DNA of 64,000 nucleotides from Dugong dugon (taxonomy: Eukaryota; Chordata; Mammalia; Sirenia; Dugongidae). The notes below the pieces were generated by a model. That model worked only from the letters and a program-made list of their open reading frames with translations. It did no database searches and had not been told where the DNA came from. This document shows, in pieces, positions 59,711-64,000 of this stretch (the stretch's first letter is position 1; every line of letters begins with the position of its first letter). Where the stretch lies: the NCBI GenBank assembly GCA_030035585.1, contig CM057464.1, positions 28,227,465 through 28,291,464 of the forward strand. The letters run 5' to 3'. Made by a program: the position numbers and the translations under genes.

Positions 59711-59993
59711 ACTTTCTCCCTTCCCAAGGGTAATCACTATCTGGACTTCTGCTACCATAGATTAGTTTTGTTAGTTTTTGAATTTTATATATTTGTATTT
59801 GTTTGTATTATTTTTTATAAGCATGCTTTTGCTCAATATGGTGTTTGTTGGTATTCATCCATGTTATTGCATATAGCTGTAGTTTATTCGTTTTTATTAT
59901 TGTAAAATATTTTTTGGATGTCTATATCACAATTTATTGGACATTAATAACACAATTAGGTTATGTTCAATTTGGGGCTATTATGAATAATGC

Positions 59994-60761
59994 ATGGAGT
60001 CCCTGAGTGGCTCCAATGGTTAAGTACTTGGCTTCTAAAGGATAGTGGTCTCACACAGCCTTCTTTAACTTGAGACTAGAAGAACTAGATTGTACCCTGC
60101 TACCAATACCAACCACTCTGACCAGTATCAGAATAGAAGGTCCCGGTTAGAATGGGTAAAAAACATACGACAAAAATTCAAATTAAAAAAAAAAAAAAAA
60201 AAAGGACCAGACTTACTGGTCTGAAAGAGACTGGAGAAACCTCCAAGACTACTGCCCAAAGACAACCTTCTAACTTGAAACTGAAGACTCTCCCGGAAGC
60301 CATCTTTCAGCCAAATAATAGATGGGGCTATAAAAGAAACAATAACACCCGTGAAGAATGTGCTCCTTAGAGGAATCAACTACATGTTATCAAAAGGGCA
60401 ACATTTGCCCAAAACTAAAGATCAGAGAAACCGGACTAATGGAAACGGGGAATTCAGAGAGGAAATGGGGAGAGTGCCGAAACATTGCAGGATTGGACCA
60501 AATATCATGGAACAATTTGTGTAAGAATCATTGATTGGAAAACTAATTCACTATGTAAACGTTCACCTAAAGCACAATAAAATGTTCAAGAGAAAAAAAC
60601 AAGGGTGCTTCTAATCTACCCAGAGACTCCTTGGAAGAAAGTCCTGGCAACTGACTTCCAAAAGATCACAGCCATTAAAAATCCTATGAAGTGCAGTTCT
60701 ACTCTGACACACATGGAATTGCCATTAGTAGGAATGACTTGATGGCAACTGGTTTTACTGG
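59994..60761 (+). repeat. AfroSINE, split by an L1 3' end
   Basis: SINE pieces 59994-60049 ('gtccctgagtggctccaatg') and 60603-60761 ('agagactccttggaagaaag' to 'gatggcaactggttttactg'). A perfect 12-bp duplication tatgaataatgc (59982-59993; 60762-60773) flanks the whole unit. Confidence 0.9.
60050..60602 (+). mobile_element. L1 3' UTR of a third subfamily, 5'-truncated
   Basis: 'gagactagaagaactagatt', 'aatcaactacatgttatcaa' and 'acgttcacctaaagcacaat' follow the L1 3' UTR plan. The spacing and an internal A-run (60183-60203) differ from both L1-A and L1-B. It ends in A-rich 'caagagaaaaaaacaag'. Confidence 0.75.
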
Positions 60762-60990
60762 TATGAATAATGCTGCTATAAATATTCTTACACATTTTTT
60801 TTTTGGTACACATGTGCACACTTTTCTTTGGCGGTGTGTATATCTAGAAACGAAATCCCTGGTTCACCTTATTCATTTTTATAATTTATAACTTCATAGT
60901 ATTTCCACATTTAAGATGTACCATAGTTTAACCATAGTTTAATTTGTTCCTTATTGAAGAACATTGAGGGTGTTTTCATTCTTTGCTATA

Positions 60991-61076
60991 TTATAAAATT
61001 CTACTCTGTGAATAATCTTGTACACAAGTTATTATTCACTTATGTACAAGCTTATTCACAGAGTAGAATTTTATAA
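60991..61076. repeat. Near-perfect inverted repeat (25-bp arms, 18-bp loop)
   Basis: Arm 60991-61015 is the exact reverse complement of 61052-61076. After one mismatch (61016/61051) the pairing resumes for 8 bases (cttgtaca 61017-61024; tgtacaag 61043-61050), leaving loop 61025-61042. Confidence 0.97.
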
Positions 61077-61272
61077 TCTGTAGGATAAAATCCTAGAAGT
61101 GGAAATTTCACATCGAAGAACATGTGCGCTTTGGACTTCCGGCAACATGGCACTCTAGGAAGAAGCACCACGCCATCACTCCACAGCAAAGATCTGAAAA
61201 ACTAAGCCAAACAGAGAAAACAGCAATCCTGAAATCCTAAACATCAAATGAAGAGATAAAGAACTTAGCCAA

Positions 61273-62220
61273 TGTGGGGACCATGGTCTCAGGGAACATC
61301 TAGTTCAACTGGCATAACACAGTTTATAAAGACAGTGTTCTGCATTCTACCTTGGTGAGTAGTGTCTGGGGTCTTAAAAGCCTGTAAGCAGCCATCTAAG
61401 ATATTCCACTGGTCTCATCCCTTCGGGAGCAAGGGACAATGAAGAGAACAGGATACAAGGAAAAGATTAGTCCAAAGGACTAATGGACCAGAGCTACCAA
61501 GGCCTCCACCAGACTGAGTCCAGTACAGCTAGATGATACCCGGCTACCACCACTAACTGCTCTGACCAGGATCACAACAGACAGTTCTGGACAGAGCTGG
61601 AGAAGGATGTAGAACATAATTCTAACTCACAAAAAAAGACCAGATTTACTGGCCTAAAGGAGACTGGAGAAACCCCGAGAGTATGGCCTCCAGACACCCT
61701 TTTAGCTCAGTGGTAAAGTCATTTCCGAGGTTCACCGTTCAGCCTGGGAGTGGACAGCCCCATAAAACCAAATGGGACTAACGAGGTACAGCAGTCCAGG
61801 GGCAAGGGCCAGAAGGCAGAAGGGGACAGGAAAGCTGGTGATAGGGAACCCAAGGTTGAGTAAGGATAGTGTTGATGCGTTGTGGGGTTGCTGACCATTG
61901 TCATACGGCAACATGTGTAGTAACTGTTAAACGAGAAACTATTTTGTTCTGTAAGCCTTCATCTGGAGTGAGAATAGCAGCACAGTTGGAAGAGCGTAGT
62001 TGATGTCACTGAACTGTGCATGTAGAAATTTTTGAAACAGTGTATCTTTGGCTATGTATATTTTCACCAAAAAAAAAAAAAAAAGGGAGGTCGAGAAGGG
62101 AGAGGGTTGACATCTTGTGGGGTTGTTAACCAATGTCATAAAACAATATGTGTACTACTGTTTCATGAGAAACTATTTGTTCTGTAAGCCTTCCCCTGAA
62201 GTACAATTAAAAAAAAAAAA
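61273..62220 (+). mobile_element. L1-B 3' UTR, 5'-truncated, inside the L1-B 5' UTR
   Basis: Begins in the 3' UTR ('tgtggggaccatggtctcag') and ends at an A-run. It is flanked by perfect 8-bp ttagccaa at 61265-61272 and 62221-62228. It carries the composite duplicated 3' end also seen at 52573. Confidence 0.95.
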
Positions 62221-63745
62221 TTAGCCAAGCACCAAATGGAATAAGAAACTGACAGAGAACTGAGAGTGAGGAGACGTACATGGAGAGGTCCCCTATCAAC
62301 TAATGCAGCACGGACCTGCCATCTTGGACTCCTATCAGAGACCTGCAAATAGGGGGTATGAGAAAGCAGCTTCACGGAGCTTCCAGCAGGAGATAAAACA
62401 ACCGATAAACAGCAATGTATGCTTTCCCACCCCCCACCCTTCTTCACCCTCACTCGGCCTCCTCTGCTTCCTGTGGCCACAGTCTCTTGGCCAGAAAGCA
62501 TCGGCTGCTTGGATTTCACCCGCCTGCACTGGCCGACTCCCTGAGTGCCATTTGTTGGCTGCTAGTGTTGCTTTTTTCCGCTTCTATTGATTTCTTCCTT
62601 ACCTCTCACCACCTCCCCCTCCTTTTGCTCAAATACCTGGCTCCGTGCACCATCTTTGCTTCTTCTTGAGAGGCTGTGGAGCTCCATTTGAGTGTGGAAC
62701 TGCTTCTTGGTCCATGCTGCCACACTGGTGGGATACTGGGGCTTTTTTTGTATGTTTGTTTGTTTTCTTTTTCTTTTCTTGCGTTTGGAGCCCGTTCTGG
62801 CCGGGCAGTGCTGTGCAGCTTGGGATCTACCCCCTCAGCTTGTGCAGATGTGCAAAGGGATCCCTGAGAGCATTTCTTTTTTCATTTTTTTTTTTAATGT
62901 TTTTGGGGGGGGTTTTCTTGTTTTTTTTTTTTTTTTTTTTTGCTTTGTTTTCTTTTCCCTCTTTTTCCCTTTTTGTTTTTCTTCATTACTCAGTTTCTCG
63001 TCTCTCTATACCTTCCTTCTCTTCCTGTCCCCTGGATACCTGGCACTGAATACCTCTACACCTCCTAGCCAGGCTGTACTTCAACACCTAGGAACAACTT
63101 CCCCAGACCTCACAGCCACACCAGTGGGACCCCTGGGAGCTTTGCTGTTCTTTTTTCTAATTTTTATTTATTCATTCTTTTCTTTTTTTTCCTTCTTCTT
63201 CCTCTTTTTGTTTTTCTCCATTTCATAGTCTCTCATCTCTCCACTCCAACAGCAAGCTCACCTAGAACTCTTTTTTGTTTGTATGTTTTTGGCTCCTGTT
63301 CCTCTCTCCTCTCTCCCCTATCCATCTTAGCTCCACACATCACAATCTCTGCCCTCCATCCTGCCTACCTGCACCGTGTGCTTAACATCACACCACCAAG
63401 CAGCAAAGGCACGGCCTACCAGAACCTGCCCTGCACTGATTACCGACCCACCCTGGTGGCTGTAGTAAGTTCCACAAACAACCTATTCTAGCAACTCCTC
63501 TTCAGCTAGACCTGCCCTGCTGTACCATATCTGAGTGACTGACCCTGCCAATTGGAGATGGAAGTGAAAAGTATCGTGCCCAGAGATGAGTAAATAACAA
63601 AGAACATACAGCCCACCTTCTCAGACATAGCCAAATTTAAAAAAAGGATGAAACAAACAAATCTACATCAATAAATGAGAAAAATAACTACTGAATGCCC
63701 TGAAGACAGCAGACAATATCAAAACACTTACAAAAACAGGACAGG

Positions 63746-64000
63746 ATGGTTCCAGTAGACATCCAAAATAAAACACCAGATGACTTTCCAGTAGAAGAAA
63801 AGGCACTAGAACTACCTGATAGGGAATTCAAATCTCTAATACTCAGAATTATCCAAGAGTTGAAGCAAAAAGCTGATAAAAATGAGGAAAAAATAGACAA
63901 ATTCATGGAAAAGGCAGACAAATTCAAGGAAAACACAGAACAAAAAATGGAAGAATTCAGGAAAATAATGCAGGAACAAAATGCCAAAATAAATTCACAA
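63746..64000 (+). CDS. L1-B ORF1, N-terminal part, open to the window edge
   Basis: ATG at 63746 opens a frame of 85 codons with no stop before the window ends. It starts MVPVDIQNKTPDDFPVEEKA. From about residue 34 it is a Lys/Glu/Gln-rich coiled coil with heptad-like repeats (EEKIDKFMEKADKFKENTE...), the trimerisation region of ORF1p. RRM and C-terminal domain would lie beyond the window. The ATG context (caggatgg) is conserved at 46532 and lost in the copy at 24755. It is the only ORF1 start in the window without damage so far; whether the element is intact cannot be seen. Confidence 0.8.
   Translation, partial: MVPVDIQNKTPDDFPVEEKALELPDREFKSLILRIIQELKQKADKNEEKIDKFMEKADKFKENTEQKMEEFRKIMQEQNAKINSQ

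Larger units (their letters stand above)
59715..61120 (-). repeat. Old L1 antisense, one or two copies, interrupted
   Basis: 'gtattcatccatgttattgc', 'tttggggctattatgaataa' and 'ataaaatcctagaagtggaa' are reversed old L1 ORF2-end/3' UTR text. A second start near 60880 suggests two copies. Interrupted by the SINE composite 59994-60761 and altered by the inverted repeat at 60991-61076. Confidence 0.6.
61130..64000 (+). mobile_element. L1-B, 5' part, runs off the window
   Basis: Starts 'cttccggcaacatggcactc' (about 61134), passes through a pyrimidine-rich 5' UTR with one unit of the segment duplicated at 44884, and reaches ORF1 at 63746. An L1 tail is inserted at 61273-62220. Long T-runs lie at 62886-62897 and 62919-62941. 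Confidence 0.95.

Noticed and set aside
62692..63228. 178-codon + strand frame
   Set aside because: Phe/Leu/Ser-rich translation of T-runs in the L1-B leader, not a protein.
1..64000. CRISPR arrays, operons, riboswitches, bacterial promoters
   Set aside because: The sequence is mammalian repeat DNA. Regularly spaced repeats were not found, and the simple repeats present are microsatellites.

Overview
This window is repeat-dominated mammalian DNA with no supportable host gene. The lineage signature is Afrotherian, most likely elephant-like. About 25 copies or fragments of a tRNA-derived SINE (head near 'ccctggtggcgcagtggtt', tail near 'gagtcagaattgacttgatggcaac') occur together with an RTE-clade LINE that ends in the same style of 3' tail. 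That pairing is the AfroSINE/RTE partnership known from Afrotheria. The species name is inference.

Recent L1 elements make up roughly 60% of the window, and every one is on the + strand. Two L1 families can be told apart by their 5' UTRs. L1-A (start near 'ggggccaagatggtggag') has full-length copies at 15667-23243 and 36797-44346. L1-B (start near 'ggcaaaatggcactctagg') has full-length or nearly full-length copies at 15599-30861 (split by the first L1-A), 44566-52945, and 61130 to the window edge. A 5'-truncated copy of the L1-B type lies at 8316-13192, and smaller pieces lie at 34331, 58890, 60050 and 61273. Every complete ORF1 and ORF2 carries stops or frameshifts. The one reading frame still open is the start of ORF1 at 63746-64000, which runs off the window.

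Layout. 1-8.1 kb: old L2, RTE, hAT, LTR-like and L3/CR1 remnants peppered with SINEs. 8.1-13.6 kb: a four-layer nest (MIR, HAL1, L1, SINE). 13.6-15.6 kb: old L1 antisense, MIR and SINEs. 15.6-30.9 kb: an L1-A inside an L1-B. 31-36.8 kb: a SINE interrupted by RTE, itself interrupted by an ERVL-type LTR; then L2, L1 fragments and a MaLR-type LTR. 36.8-52.9 kb: two full-length L1s almost end to end. 53-61.1 kb: older L2, MLT1, LTR, MIR and antisense L1 with SINEs. 61.1-64 kb: a further L1-B interrupted by another L1 tail.

No coordinated gene system was found. The value of the window lies in its datable insertion order (target-site duplications identified for most recent insertions) and in the L1 subfamily architecture. 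The notable L1 features are a duplicated 5' UTR unit, a composite duplicated 3' end shared by two copies, heptad-length variation in ORF1, and a perfect 25-bp-arm inverted repeat at 60991-61076. All family names come from pattern recognition and were not checked against a repeat library.
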